In this document: positions 7,377-14,057 of the stretch, in pieces | Layout of the letters: each line of letters begins with the position of its first letter | How positions within the stretch are numbered: position 1 is the first letter of the stretch | The notes under the pieces: generated by a model | The model's input: the letters and a program-made list of their open reading frames with translations, nothing else | Databases searched by the model: none | Told to the model about the DNA's origin: nothing | Program-made: the position numbers and the translations under genes | DNA from: an uncultured Lachnospiraceae bacterium | GTDB lineage: Bacteria > Bacillota > Clostridia > Lachnospirales > Lachnospiraceae | Direction of reading: 5' to 3' | Assembly: GCA_947628025.1 (NCBI GenBank) | Contig: CANQYH010000025.1 | Location: 1 to 18,484 of the forward strand | Length of the DNA: 18,484 nucleotides

Positions 7377-7402
7377 AATATATGAATAAATGTTCATATA
7401 TT
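7377..7402 (-). promoter_or_regulatory. ArsR/SmtB-type 12-2-12 operator
   Basis: On the minus strand the half-sites AATATATGAACA and TATTCATATATT are separated by TT; they are inverted repeats matching at 11 of 12 positions. The TGAAC-type core with TTCA and the 12-2-12 spacing are the hallmark of ArsR/SmtB metalloregulator operators (SmtB, CzrA). The site begins one base after the -10 element and covers the expected start of transcription, so a bound repressor would block RNA polymerase. No ArsR gene lies in the window; the regulator must act from elsewhere. Confidence 0.7.
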
Positions 7403-7403
7403 G

Positions 7404-7431
7404 ATTATATACCCTATTCTGAAAAATGCAA
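7404..7431 (-). promoter_or_regulatory. Sigma-A promoter of the HMA gene
   Basis: On the minus strand TTGCAT (7431-7426) and a perfect TATAAT (7409-7404) are separated by 16 bases, with the operator immediately downstream. Confidence 0.7.
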
Positions 7432-7484
7432 CTATTTTTTACAGTTCTTTCTGCGTTCCCGCCAAAATTTTTTGATATTCAGCG

Positions 7485-7514
7485 AAAACCGGCGTGACAT
7501 TCGCCATACCGGTT
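7485..7514 (-). terminator. Weak terminator-like inverted repeat after the GntR gene
   Basis: AACCGG (7487-7492) and CCGGTT (7509-7514) form an inverted repeat, with an alternative inner pairing GGCG/CGCC. On the minus strand it is followed by only four T. It lies about 160 bases after the GntR stop and is the only terminator candidate for the large minus-strand operon. Confidence 0.3.
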
Positions 7515-7560
7515 CCTCATAAAAAGCTTATATTCTCTTACATTCATTTCCGCGAACCGC

Positions 7561-7653
7561 CGCCCAAATATCCCGCGCCTGCGGTCTTTATCTTTCAGGC
7601 TGCAGCTAAGATCGCGGTTGATGCCCGCCCAAATATCGTATGCGGTCTTCATC
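7561..7653. repeat. Pair of direct repeats 65 bases apart
   Basis: CGCCCAAATATC starts at 7561 and again at 7626. Each copy is followed after 4 to 8 bases by TGCGGTCTT and then an A-T-C ending, giving imperfect copies of about 32 and 28 bases. The copies are in different reading frames of the overlapping open frame, so coding does not explain them. Confidence 0.45.
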
Positions 7654-7670
7654 CGCGGCAGCCGCAGATC

Positions 7671-8423
7671 CTATTGCTCCTGCAGCTTCCTGAACAGCTT
7701 GATACTGTACTGATATTTATCGCCCCGGAAAACGGAACGCTCATAAAGCACCGGCATCCCGGATTCCAGATAGGTCGTGCGCTTCTCCACGAGCACCGCG
7801 CCTCCAACCTCGTATTCCAAAAACTCCGCCTCCCGCGGTTTGCAGAGGCCCGCCGTCATTTTCTGCTCGCCGAAACTCAGCCGGTAGCCGCAGCGTTCCA
7901 TATGTAAAAAGACTTTCGCCGTATTAAAATCCAGATTCTCCAGGATCCTCCCGATCTCGGCAGGCACATAGGAACGGTTATAGACCAGCGGACCATCCGC
8001 GTAGACCAGACGGTCAAACCGGAACACCGTCTCCCCGTCTTTCAGGTTCAGAGCCTCCTGTACCCGGGGAGACGCCGGCCGGTAACCTTTATATACCTCC
8101 CGGACTGACCGGGCCTCTTCCGTCACCAGAAGCTCTTCGACCACTCCCATCAGCAGGCCCAGACGGCGGCTGACCTTGCGTTCCGCCACCTGCGTCTCTT
8201 TTCCCTGATGCCGGATCAGATATCCGTCTTCCACCATAGCGCCGATGCACTTGCGGACCGTGACCCGGCTGATGTCATAAAGCTCCGCCAGTACGCGTTC
8301 GCCGGGGATCGTCTCCCCCGGTTTCAGCTCTCCCGACTCGATCTGCCCGACCAAAATATCTTTCAACTGGAGATACAGCGCCCGATTCGCATCCAGATAT
8401 ATCCTTCCTTTTACTGTATTCAC
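7671..8423 (-). CDS. GntR-family transcriptional regulator, HutC/UTRA subfamily
   Basis: This 250-residue regulator has an N-terminal winged helix (about 12-80; YLQLKDILVGQIESGELKPG and ELYDISRVTVRKCIGAMVEDGYL are typical) and a C-terminal UTRA ligand-binding domain (about 95-245). UTRA repressors usually sense a sugar phosphate or related pathway metabolite. The start is a GTG, preceded by AAAGGA at 10 bases. A 7-codon frame beginning ATGAAAAGG ends with a TGA overlapping that GTG and may couple translation. It is the last of nine same-direction genes, 58 bases after the HAD gene. By position it is the natural candidate to bind the repeated sites at 16952-16988, though that is inference. Confidence 0.9.
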   Translation of the reverse strand: MNTVKGRIYLDANRALYLQLKDILVGQIESGELKPGETIPGERVLAELYDISRVTVRKCIGAMVEDGYLIRHQGKETQVAERKVSRRLGLLMGVVEELLVTEEARSVREVYKGYRPASPRVQEALNLKDGETVFRFDRLVYADGPLVYNRSYVPAEIGRILENLDFNTAKVFLHMERCGYRLSFGEQKMTAGLCKPREAEFLEYEVGGAVLVEKRTTYLESGMPVLYERSVFRGDKYQYSIKLFRKLQEQ

Positions 8424-8481
8424 CCTGCAATCATCCTTTTCATTCTTTCTATCCGCGCGGCGTCCGGCCCTGTTTTCCAGC

Positions 8482-9186
8482 TCACACCCGGCTATCGCTC
8501 TCCTTTTCCATCAGCAGGGCGCTTACCTCTTCCCAGGAATGAAACGCTCTCGCGCGGTTCTTTTCCTGAAACTGTTCCGCCCGCGTGCCTCCCAGAAGCA
8601 TCGCGCAAAAATCCACGCCCGCCGCCTCGGCCGCTTTCTCGTCTACCAGGCTGTCCCCGATATAAAGCAGCTCGTTCTTTTCCACGCCGAACAGTTCCAG
8701 CATCCGGAGCAGTCCCTCTGGATCCGGCTTCGGCGTCTTCACCTCGTCGCCGCCCAGCACATATTGAAAATACCCTAAAAGCCCATATTTGTCAAGAGAC
8801 GCCCTCAAAAGATAGGCCAATTTAATGGAGACGATCCCCAGTCTCATGCCGCGCTCCGAAAGCAGCCGCACGCACCGATCCACTCCCGGAAAGAATGTGG
8901 TCCGCGCCGGCATCTGCTCCCCGCACAGCTTCCGGTAATAAGCCTGCATCGTAAGGAGCTTTTCCATGTCCGTCTCATGGGCCGTATGCCCCAGCATGAT
9001 CGGATGGGTATTGCCCACGACCGGCAGAATATATTCGTAGCTTTCCTCCGGATACCCGAAATGGCGGACCGTCTCGTTCAAAAGGTCCACGATCACATGA
9101 GAGGTATCCGCCAGCGTCATATCAAAATCAAACACCATCGCCCGGTAGCGTCCCAGGTCCACCGGGCATTTCCTGTCCTCACTCAT
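8482..9186 (-). CDS. HAD-superfamily phosphatase (phosphoglycolate phosphatase-like)
   Basis: This 234-residue HAD hydrolase has all four motifs: I, VFDFDMTLADT with D20 and D22; II, GIVSIK with S120; III, KTPKPDP with K153; IV, YIGDSLVDEKAAEAAG with D178 and D182. A helical cap follows motif I (about 30-95). Such enzymes remove phosphate from small metabolites such as phosphoglycolate or sugar phosphates. The start is the ATG at 9186, which overlaps the YesL stop as ATGA with GGAGGAGGACAGGA before it; the longer upstream frame is rejected. Translational coupling to YesL ties it to the operon. The substrate is unknown; removing a phosphate from a pathway intermediate or detoxifying a by-product are both plausible. 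Confidence 0.9.
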   Translation of the reverse strand: MSEDRKCPVDLGRYRAMVFDFDMTLADTSHVIVDLLNETVRHFGYPEESYEYILPVVGNTHPIMLGHTAHETDMEKLLTMQAYYRKLCGEQMPARTTFFPGVDRCVRLLSERGMRLGIVSIKLAYLLRASLDKYGLLGYFQYVLGGDEVKTPKPDPEGLLRMLELFGVEKNELLYIGDSLVDEKAAEAAGVDFCAMLLGGTRAEQFQEKNRARAFHSWEEVSALLMEKESDSRV

Positions 9187-9860
9187 TCCTGTCCTCCTCC
9201 TGCCGCCGTCAAGCCCTGCGTTTCCGCCCACATCCCGTCTTCTTCCCCGTCCTCTTCTTTTTCCATATACAGGGAAAAGATCCAGTTGCAGATCATCGCG
9301 TTCAGATACAGGGCCAGGGCAGGCAGGACGATGACCGCATAGGGGATATAATAGGAACCGGCCAGCGCCAGCCCCGTCGTCAGCAGCATACAGAATCCGT
9401 GGGGCAGATGCCGGAACGTCATAAACAAGCTGTTGCTCACGATCTTGCGGAACGAGAAATCAAACCGCCCCGCCAGGGGATACAGAAATACCGACACCAA
9501 CAGCCACAAAAACGCCACCCCCGCAAAGATCCCAAAAAGGAAAATGGGCCAGATGCCCTTGATCCGCAGGCACGCCGTTATGTCAAAGACCAAAAACAGT
9601 CCGAATCCCAGCTGGCACAGCCAGAGCTTCGTCCCCAGCGGGAAATTTTTCGCGAACGCCCGGAAATAGGTCCGCAGCACTTTCCCCTCCTGGTCTTCCG
9701 CTATCTGCAGAAGCACATGCCAGAACGCGGTGGAAGCCGCCCCGATCGTAACGATCGGAAGACTCGTGAGCAGCCACGCGATCTCCAGGATCACCACATC
9801 CGCCATCTTGTTGGCAAACGTCCAGAATTTGTTCTCTACATTAAACATCCGATCCAGCAT
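9183..9860 (-). CDS. YesL-family (DUF624) membrane protein
   Basis: This 225-residue integral membrane protein has about five hydrophobic segments (about 20-42, 78-97, 103-128, 156-172, 173-198) and a short acidic tail. The N-terminus MLDRMFNVENKFWTFANKMADV and the LLTSLPIVTIGAASTA segment are typical of YesL/DUF624. These proteins are very often encoded in carbohydrate uptake and utilisation operons of Bacillota, but their biochemical role is not established. The ATG at 9860 follows a run of G (GGGGGG) at 5 bases. It overlaps the HAD gene by 4 bases. The 215-base gap upstream contains the dispersed motif at 9930. Its presence supports a carbohydrate role for the operon although no transporter is seen. 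Confidence 0.85.
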   Translation of the reverse strand: MLDRMFNVENKFWTFANKMADVVILEIAWLLTSLPIVTIGAASTAFWHVLLQIAEDQEGKVLRTYFRAFAKNFPLGTKLWLCQLGFGLFLVFDITACLRIKGIWPIFLFGIFAGVAFLWLLVSVFLYPLAGRFDFSFRKIVSNSLFMTFRHLPHGFCMLLTTGLALAGSYYIPYAVIVLPALALYLNAMICNWIFSLYMEKEEDGEEDGMWAETQGLTAAGGGQE

Positions 9861-9919
9861 ATATATCCCCCCGATCTTCTGCGCGCTTCGGACAGCGCCC
9901 ACGGAAACGATAAACCCCT

Positions 9920-9954
9920 GTTACAGTGGCCTGTAACCTTGTAACCTTTTTGCA
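9920..9954 (+). repeat. Dispersed motif, copy B, with adjoining hairpin
   Basis: Positions 9930-9954 repeat the motif at 1785-1808 (22 matching positions, one gap), reading CCTGTAACCTTGTAACC then a T-run and GCA. The left end also pairs with its flank: GTTACAG (9920-9926) and CTGTAAC (9931-9937) form a 7-bp stem with a TGGC loop. The element lies between the second isomerase gene and YesL. Confidence 0.5.
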
Positions 9955-10075
9955 AATTGCAGCATATTCCACACCGTATGGCCGGCATCTGCTCTGACAA
10001 TTCCACGCGCTAACGACGCAAACATATTTTAAAAGAACCGCGGCGGCATCCGGCCTTTCCGCTCCGGCCAGCCAG

Positions 10076-11005
10076 CTACGCGCCCTGCTCCAGCGCGGCC
10101 TTGGCTTCGTCATAGATCTGGCACATCACCCGGCAGGATTCATAGGCCGCTCTCGCCAGCGTATCCTGCATGGCGGCCGGAGCATTTTTCGTGGACGGTC
10201 CGACCTCCAGGGAACAGTCGCCCTCGTAACCTATTTCCGCCAATACCGGTATTACTTTCAGCCAGTTTACTTTCCCTACAAAGGGGATCGTGTGATTATC
10301 CGTGACGCCGTAATTGTCATTGACATGGAGACAAGCCAGGCGCTTCCCCACCTTCCGCAGGCCCGCGCACTGATCCAGCCCGGTCAGATTGGCGTGGCCG
10401 AAATCCCAGCAGATCTTTACCATCGGGTCGGCGTAGCTGTCCACAAATCGGATCAGCTCGTCATAATGGGCCGTATAGCGCAGCTTGATCGGGCCGTTGG
10501 CGTTCTGGATCATATTCTCAAAGGCCGTGCCGACCCCCAGCCGGATCCCCTGCTCCACAAACGGATCGTAAAACGCGTGGTTGCCCGCAGCGGACAAGTC
10601 CCAGTCATAGCAGGGATACGGATAATTTTCGCAATGGGCCACGGCCCAGGGCGCTCCGGCCATCTGCGCCACAATATAAGCGCGGCGGGTACATTCCGCA
10701 TAATGCTCCGCGTAGCCGGGCGTGCGGAACGCCGGATCCAGTTCCCGGGACCCCCGGCGGACAAACGGCACATGCACCTGCGAAAAAGCGATCCCGACCT
10801 TCACCGCTTCATTGACGATCTCGTCCGCACGCTGCTGCCAGTCGTCCTGGCACAGGAAAAACTGCGGATCCATCACCGGCGCCATATTCAGATCCAGCGT
10901 CTCAAACCCCACTTCACGGAGTTTGCGCACGATCTCTTTTTCTTCCATCAGATGCGGCTCGTCCACCGCGGTGCGGTAAACGCCCGTATTCGTTCCGATC
11001 CTCAT
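10076..11005 (-). CDS. Sugar-phosphate isomerase/epimerase-like TIM barrel (second copy)
   Basis: This 309-residue protein belongs to the xylose-isomerase-like TIM-barrel family (AP endonuclease 2 fold; includes IolE, IolI, hydroxypyruvate isomerase, tagatose epimerase). The divalent-metal ligands are recognisable: E163 in TAFENM, D201 and H204 in CWDFGHAN, H227 in LHVNDNYG and E267 in SLEVG. The start at 11005 follows AAAAGGAGAATACG and overlaps the stop of the small upstream gene as ATGA; the longer frame is rejected. It shares a long C-terminal pattern with the protein at 11472-12356, so the two are paralogs. Expected chemistry is ketose/aldose isomerisation, epimerisation or dehydration of a sugar or inositol derivative; the substrate cannot be read from the sequence. 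Confidence 0.85.
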   Translation of the reverse strand: MRIGTNTGVYRTAVDEPHLMEEKEIVRKLREVGFETLDLNMAPVMDPQFFLCQDDWQQRADEIVNEAVKVGIAFSQVHVPFVRRGSRELDPAFRTPGYAEHYAECTRRAYIVAQMAGAPWAVAHCENYPYPCYDWDLSAAGNHAFYDPFVEQGIRLGVGTAFENMIQNANGPIKLRYTAHYDELIRFVDSYADPMVKICWDFGHANLTGLDQCAGLRKVGKRLACLHVNDNYGVTDNHTIPFVGKVNWLKVIPVLAEIGYEGDCSLEVGPSTKNAPAAMQDTLARAAYESCRVMCQIYDEAKAALEQGA

Positions 11006-11299
11006 ATCGTATTCTCCTTTTCTGCCGCTTCTTTTGCGGCCCGCGCGAATTCTGCCTCCATCCCGCGCAGTTCCGGCCAATTCATGCGCAGGCGGCTGTC
11101 ATGCTGCACCGTATATGTAAATTTCCCTTTATCGTCCAATGAAATAAGCACCGCTCCGTCAAATCCGGTCGCATAATACAGGGACTTCTCCATATAGCGC
11201 CTGCGCGTCTCGCTGCTGCCGCATCCGTCGGTCTCCGTCAGGACCAGCCGCGGATGAAGCGCCTCCACCCACGCCCGGTGGCTGGAAGTATATTTTCAT
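11002..11299 (-). pseudogene. Small uncharacterised protein with an apparent 5' frameshift
   Basis: An 88-codon frame (11268-11002, GTG start without a ribosome site) ends ENTI and overlaps the next start as ATGA. It reads like a real protein: GCGSSETRRRYMEKSLYYATGFDGAVLISLDDKG and an Ala/Glu-rich C-terminal helix. The only good ribosome site lies upstream, GAGGAGGAGG four bases before an ATG at 11299, but in another frame. From that ATG the shifted frame ends after 46 codons at 11159. Removing one A from the AAAA at 11296-11293 would join the ATG to the long frame, giving a 98-residue protein starting MKYTSSHRAWVEALHPR. Either this is a genuine frameshift, a sequencing error, or the GTG is used. 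No family is recognised. Operon position suggests it serves the same pathway. Confidence 0.55.
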
Positions 11300-11303
11300 G
11301 TTG

Positions 11304-11313
11304 CCTCCTCCTC
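11304..11313 (-). promoter_or_regulatory. Strong ribosome site pointing to the out-of-frame ATG
   Basis: On the minus strand GAGGAGGAGG lies four bases before the ATG at 11299. It is the best ribosome site near the small gene and indicates that the original start was here, one base out of register with the long frame. Confidence 0.6.
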
Positions 11314-11389
11314 TTTCATGCTTGGTTCTGAGCCGCCGCTTCCTCTTTGCGGACGGCCCTTGTTCTATCAATCTCCGCGCCCCACGGTA

Positions 11390-11459
11390 CGCCCCTTGCG
11401 CCGGGGCGCAGCGATCTTCGCAGCCTTCGCATCCGTACCCTCCGTAAGTCCGGGATGCG
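11390..11459 (-). other. Two hairpins in the gap between isomerase 1 and the small gene
   Basis: The 172-base gap (11300-11471) contains CGCCCC/GGGGCG (11390-11395 with 11403-11408) and CGCATCC/GGATGCG (11428-11434 with 11453-11459). Neither has a following T-run. They may shape mRNA processing or stability within the operon; nothing else is seen in the gap. Confidence 0.3.
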
Positions 11460-11471
11460 GGCCGGCCCGGT

Positions 11472-12356
11472 TCAGCCCGCTGCCCCCAGCAGGGCGTTCC
11501 CGACGGATACCGTATAACGCAGCGCCTCCGGCAGCAGCGCGTCCGGCATCCCGGCCGTAAACTTATGGGTCTCGAAAGAGAAACTGCCCTGGTAACCGAT
11601 CTCCCTCAGGCCGTTCATGACCGCCTCCCAGTCCACGGTACCCAGCCATGGAAGCAGATGGTCGTCTTTCTCCCCATAATTATCATTGATGTGGGTGGCG
11701 ATCAGGCGTTTCCCGATCCGCCGCAGGCAAGTCCCCTGATCCTCCCCCATCTCGTTGGCATGACCGGTATCCCAGCAGATGCCCACGTTGTCAAAATCCT
11801 GCTTTAACCGGTCCGTCAGTTCGATCAGTTCCTCCAGGCTGGCGTGATACCGGTACCCGCGCCGCCCGTCCGGCAGGCGCTTCCCGAACATATTCTCAAT
11901 GGCGACGGACACTCCGCATTTCGCCGCCAGTTCCAGATGGGGCTTAAAATACTCCAGGTTCGCCCTCGCGTTCAGCGCCGCGTCCTTGGGGTCCGCCATG
12001 ATGCTATGGAACGTGATCGCTTTGGTCCCCAGGATCCCGGAAGCGACGATGGAGCGCCGGATCATTTCTTCCCGGTATTCGGAGATCCGGTAGTCCTCCG
12101 CCTTTCGGTAGCGGTAAAACGGCGCGTGGGACTGATCTGCGGTCATGCCCAGGCTGTCCAGCTCCTCTTTGTAGCGGCGCGCCCAGTCCTCCCAGCCGTC
12201 CTCCGTCAGCTCCAGCGGCTCGCAGTCCGCCTTGCAGAAATTCACGTCGATGTCCCGGTAACCGGCCTCATACAGCCCTTTCGCGCTATCCGACAGCGTG
12301 ATATAGCTCCCGTCCCGGCGGTACCGGTACATAGCCGTCGTCGTCGATAACTTCAT
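11472..12356 (-). CDS. Sugar-phosphate isomerase/epimerase-like TIM barrel (first copy)
   Basis: This 294-residue member of the xylose-isomerase-like TIM-barrel family has metal-ligand motifs E154 in VAIENM, D196 and H199 in CWDTGHANEMG, H222 and D225 in ATHINDNYG, and E262 in SFETH. The last third follows the same pattern as the 10076-11005 protein: R-x-GKRL-x-A-x-H-x-NDNYG, then EIGYxGxxSxE. The ATG at 12356 immediately follows the TAA of the LarA-like gene with no gap, and GGAG six bases upstream lies inside that gene, so the two are translationally coupled. The coupling suggests that this isomerase and the LarA-like enzyme act on the same or successive compounds. Substrate unknown. Confidence 0.87.
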   Translation of the reverse strand: MKLSTTTAMYRYRRDGSYITLSDSAKGLYEAGYRDIDVNFCKADCEPLELTEDGWEDWARRYKEELDSLGMTADQSHAPFYRYRKAEDYRISEYREEMIRRSIVASGILGTKAITFHSIMADPKDAALNARANLEYFKPHLELAAKCGVSVAIENMFGKRLPDGRRGYRYHASLEELIELTDRLKQDFDNVGICWDTGHANEMGEDQGTCLRRIGKRLIATHINDNYGEKDDHLLPWLGTVDWEAVMNGLREIGYQGSFSFETHKFTAGMPDALLPEALRYTVSVGNALLGAAG

Positions 12357-13808
12357 TTAAAACTCCGTGTCTCCTTTCATCCGCAGATGCACCGCGCCGA
12401 TCTTGAATGTCTGCGGCAGCGCCAGGATGTTGGGATTCGGACCGGTGTATTTCTTCATCGCGTCCTTCAGCGCCTCTTCAAATGTCGCCCTGGTCTTCAG
12501 GCCCATGCTTCTGGCGATGCCCGGCTCCTGCGCGCCTACGATGTAGATCGCGGAAGTGTTCATCTCCGCGATGTGCCCGCAGGCCATCATGGAGAAGCCG
12601 TGGAACGGATGGAACGCGCCGGTGAAGCGGTACTTGCGGATATATTCCTCGTTGGTGGCGAAATACTCCGCGTAGCGGTCCATATCGGCCAGCGTATTCA
12701 TGTAATCGTGCTGGAACAGCTCGTACAGCTCGCGCAGGTACGGCCACCGTTCGTCGTGGAAATAACCGTTGCAGATCGTAGAGCAGATGATCACGCAGTG
12801 ATCGCTCATGACTCTCTTATGGCGGATCACCTGGGCGGACAGCGCCTGCATCATCTGGATCGGGTTGGTGCCCATGCCGTTGCCGTAATGGAAATCCTGC
12901 GGCATACCGAATACCATGATGTCATATTTCTTCTCGGCCCACGGCACGTAGGTACGCTTGTTGGCCAGCTCCCAGGAAATGGGCTGCATCTCTTTGGCGT
13001 AGCCGCTGTAGATCGCGATCTGTCTTGCGTAGGTATCCAGCACCGCGTCGCAGCAGAAGAATTTTTTGCCCATACATTTCTCCATGTGCATACCGATCTC
13101 GTCGAATTTGGAACGCATCAGGGAGTGGTTATTGACCGGAGCGAAATCGTCGCGGTGCATAACGCTGGGCGTATGGTGGGTCGCGATGCTCCTCCAATGG
13201 GTGATGCCGGTGGTGCAGTGCTTATAGCCGCCGGAATAACCGCCGTAAGGATTGCCCTGGGTATGTCCGATCAGAATCGCCACGTCCGAATCATAGACGT
13301 ATTTGTTCATGATGACCCGGTCGCCACGCTCCGTGTAGCCCAGATCCACCAGATGGTCCCAGTCTTCGCTGTCATGGCTGATGATCTGCCTTGTGGGATG
13401 GAACTCGAAGAACAGCTCGTCGCCCAGGATCCTGCGGGCGTCGGCGTCGGAGGTCTTCGGATGCAGGCCGCCGGAGAAGATCAGCAGGATGTCTTTCTTC
13501 TCCACTCCCGCCGCGTACAGTTCCTCCAGGATCACCTTGATCGACACCTTGCGGTGGGAGGTAGGCTGCAGGCCGCCTTTCACGATGTCCGGTACAATGA
13601 TCGTCACCTTGCTTCCTTTGTGGGCCAGCTCCGACAGAGGCGGCATCCCGATGGGATTGCGCACGGATTCTCTCGTCTTCTCCTCGATCTGGTCCGTGGG
13701 CAGGCACTCCGGATCCGGCACCGTTTTCCCGGGGATAAATATGTCGGTCAATCCATCAGGCAGCTCCGCCGGCATCGTGCCGTAACCATACTCAAAATCC
13801 AGTTTCAT
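12357..13808 (-). CDS. Divergent LarA-like (DUF2088) nickel-pincer racemase/epimerase homolog
   Basis: This 483-residue protein belongs to the LarA/DUF2088 family, whose founding enzyme racemises lactate with a nickel-pincer nucleotide bound to a lysine. GNPYGGYSGGYKHCTTGI (185-202) matches the cofactor-lysine region, giving K196 in the place of LarA K184. H116 in FSGGLHPKTS fits LarA H108, and H212 in IATHHTP fits Ni ligand H200. The LarA His174 position appears to be N186, and the N-terminal DxTRP motif is DIVKGG here, so the substrate probably differs from lactate. The ATG at 13808 follows GAGAGGAGAAAAGAAT; the longer frame is rejected. It sits between a hydroxyacid dehydrogenase and an isomerase, consistent with 2-hydroxyacid epimerisation. 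Cofactor genes larB, larC and larE are not in the window. Confidence 0.8.
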   Translation of the reverse strand: MKLDFEYGYGTMPAELPDGLTDIFIPGKTVPDPECLPTDQIEEKTRESVRNPIGMPPLSELAHKGSKVTIIVPDIVKGGLQPTSHRKVSIKVILEELYAAGVEKKDILLIFSGGLHPKTSDADARRILGDELFFEFHPTRQIISHDSEDWDHLVDLGYTERGDRVIMNKYVYDSDVAILIGHTQGNPYGGYSGGYKHCTTGITHWRSIATHHTPSVMHRDDFAPVNNHSLMRSKFDEIGMHMEKCMGKKFFCCDAVLDTYARQIAIYSGYAKEMQPISWELANKRTYVPWAEKKYDIMVFGMPQDFHYGNGMGTNPIQMMQALSAQVIRHKRVMSDHCVIICSTICNGYFHDERWPYLRELYELFQHDYMNTLADMDRYAEYFATNEEYIRKYRFTGAFHPFHGFSMMACGHIAEMNTSAIYIVGAQEPGIARSMGLKTRATFEEALKDAMKKYTGPNPNILALPQTFKIGAVHLRMKGDTEF

Positions 13809-13847
13809 ATTCTTTTCTCCTCTCTTTATGTTCATCCTTTTATCGCC

Positions 13848-13890
13848 GTCCGCGCCGCTTTCTTTCCTGTCCGCTTTTCCCGGCGCGGAC
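13848..13890 (-). other. Strong hairpin upstream of the LarA-like gene
   Basis: GTCCGCGCCG (13848-13857) and CGGCGCGGAC (13881-13890) are a perfect 10-bp inverted repeat with a 23-base loop, 40 bases before the LarA-like ATG, within the 249-base gap (13809-14057). No T-run follows on the minus strand. A second small stem, GGGTC/GACCC, lies near 13980-13992. They may act in mRNA processing, stability or attenuation. Confidence 0.45.
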
Positions 13891-14057
13891 CTGCGGACCA
13901 TTCACGTATACTGCGGAACCGGCCCTCTCCATGATGCCAGCTCTTCCGTCCGAACCGGCTCCGCGGCTGTTCCCATACGGGTCCGGGACCCTTTCTTTCC
14001 GTCTCTTTTTCCGGCAGCCTTGGTCTTTGGGTCCCTCGCCCGGTCACAGGCTTTTAT

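Larger units (their letters stand above)
7349..7670 (-). other. Intergenic region between the HMA gene and the GntR gene
   Basis: This 322-base gap contains, from the HMA side, the ribosome site, the ArsR-type operator, a promoter, a terminator-like inverted repeat at 7487-7514 and a pair of direct repeats at 7561 and 7626. A 57-codon minus-strand frame at 7479-7652 lacks a ribosome site and is not called. Confidence 0.6.

Noticed and set aside
7479..7652. 57-codon minus-strand frame just after the GntR stop
   Set aside because: No ribosome site, no recognisable domain, and it overlaps a direct repeat whose copies fall in different frames.
1785..9954. An 8-kb integrative element bounded by the repeat copies A and B
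   Set aside because: The segment carries dapF, udk and other housekeeping genes and would split the operon before YesL; no conjugation or phage genes are present.
12387..13934. Long plus-strand open frame (515 codons) antisense to the LarA-like gene
   Set aside because: It mirrors a well-supported gene with conserved motifs; its product is His/Arg/Val-rich without any recognisable domain, and GC-rich codons of the true gene explain the lack of stops.
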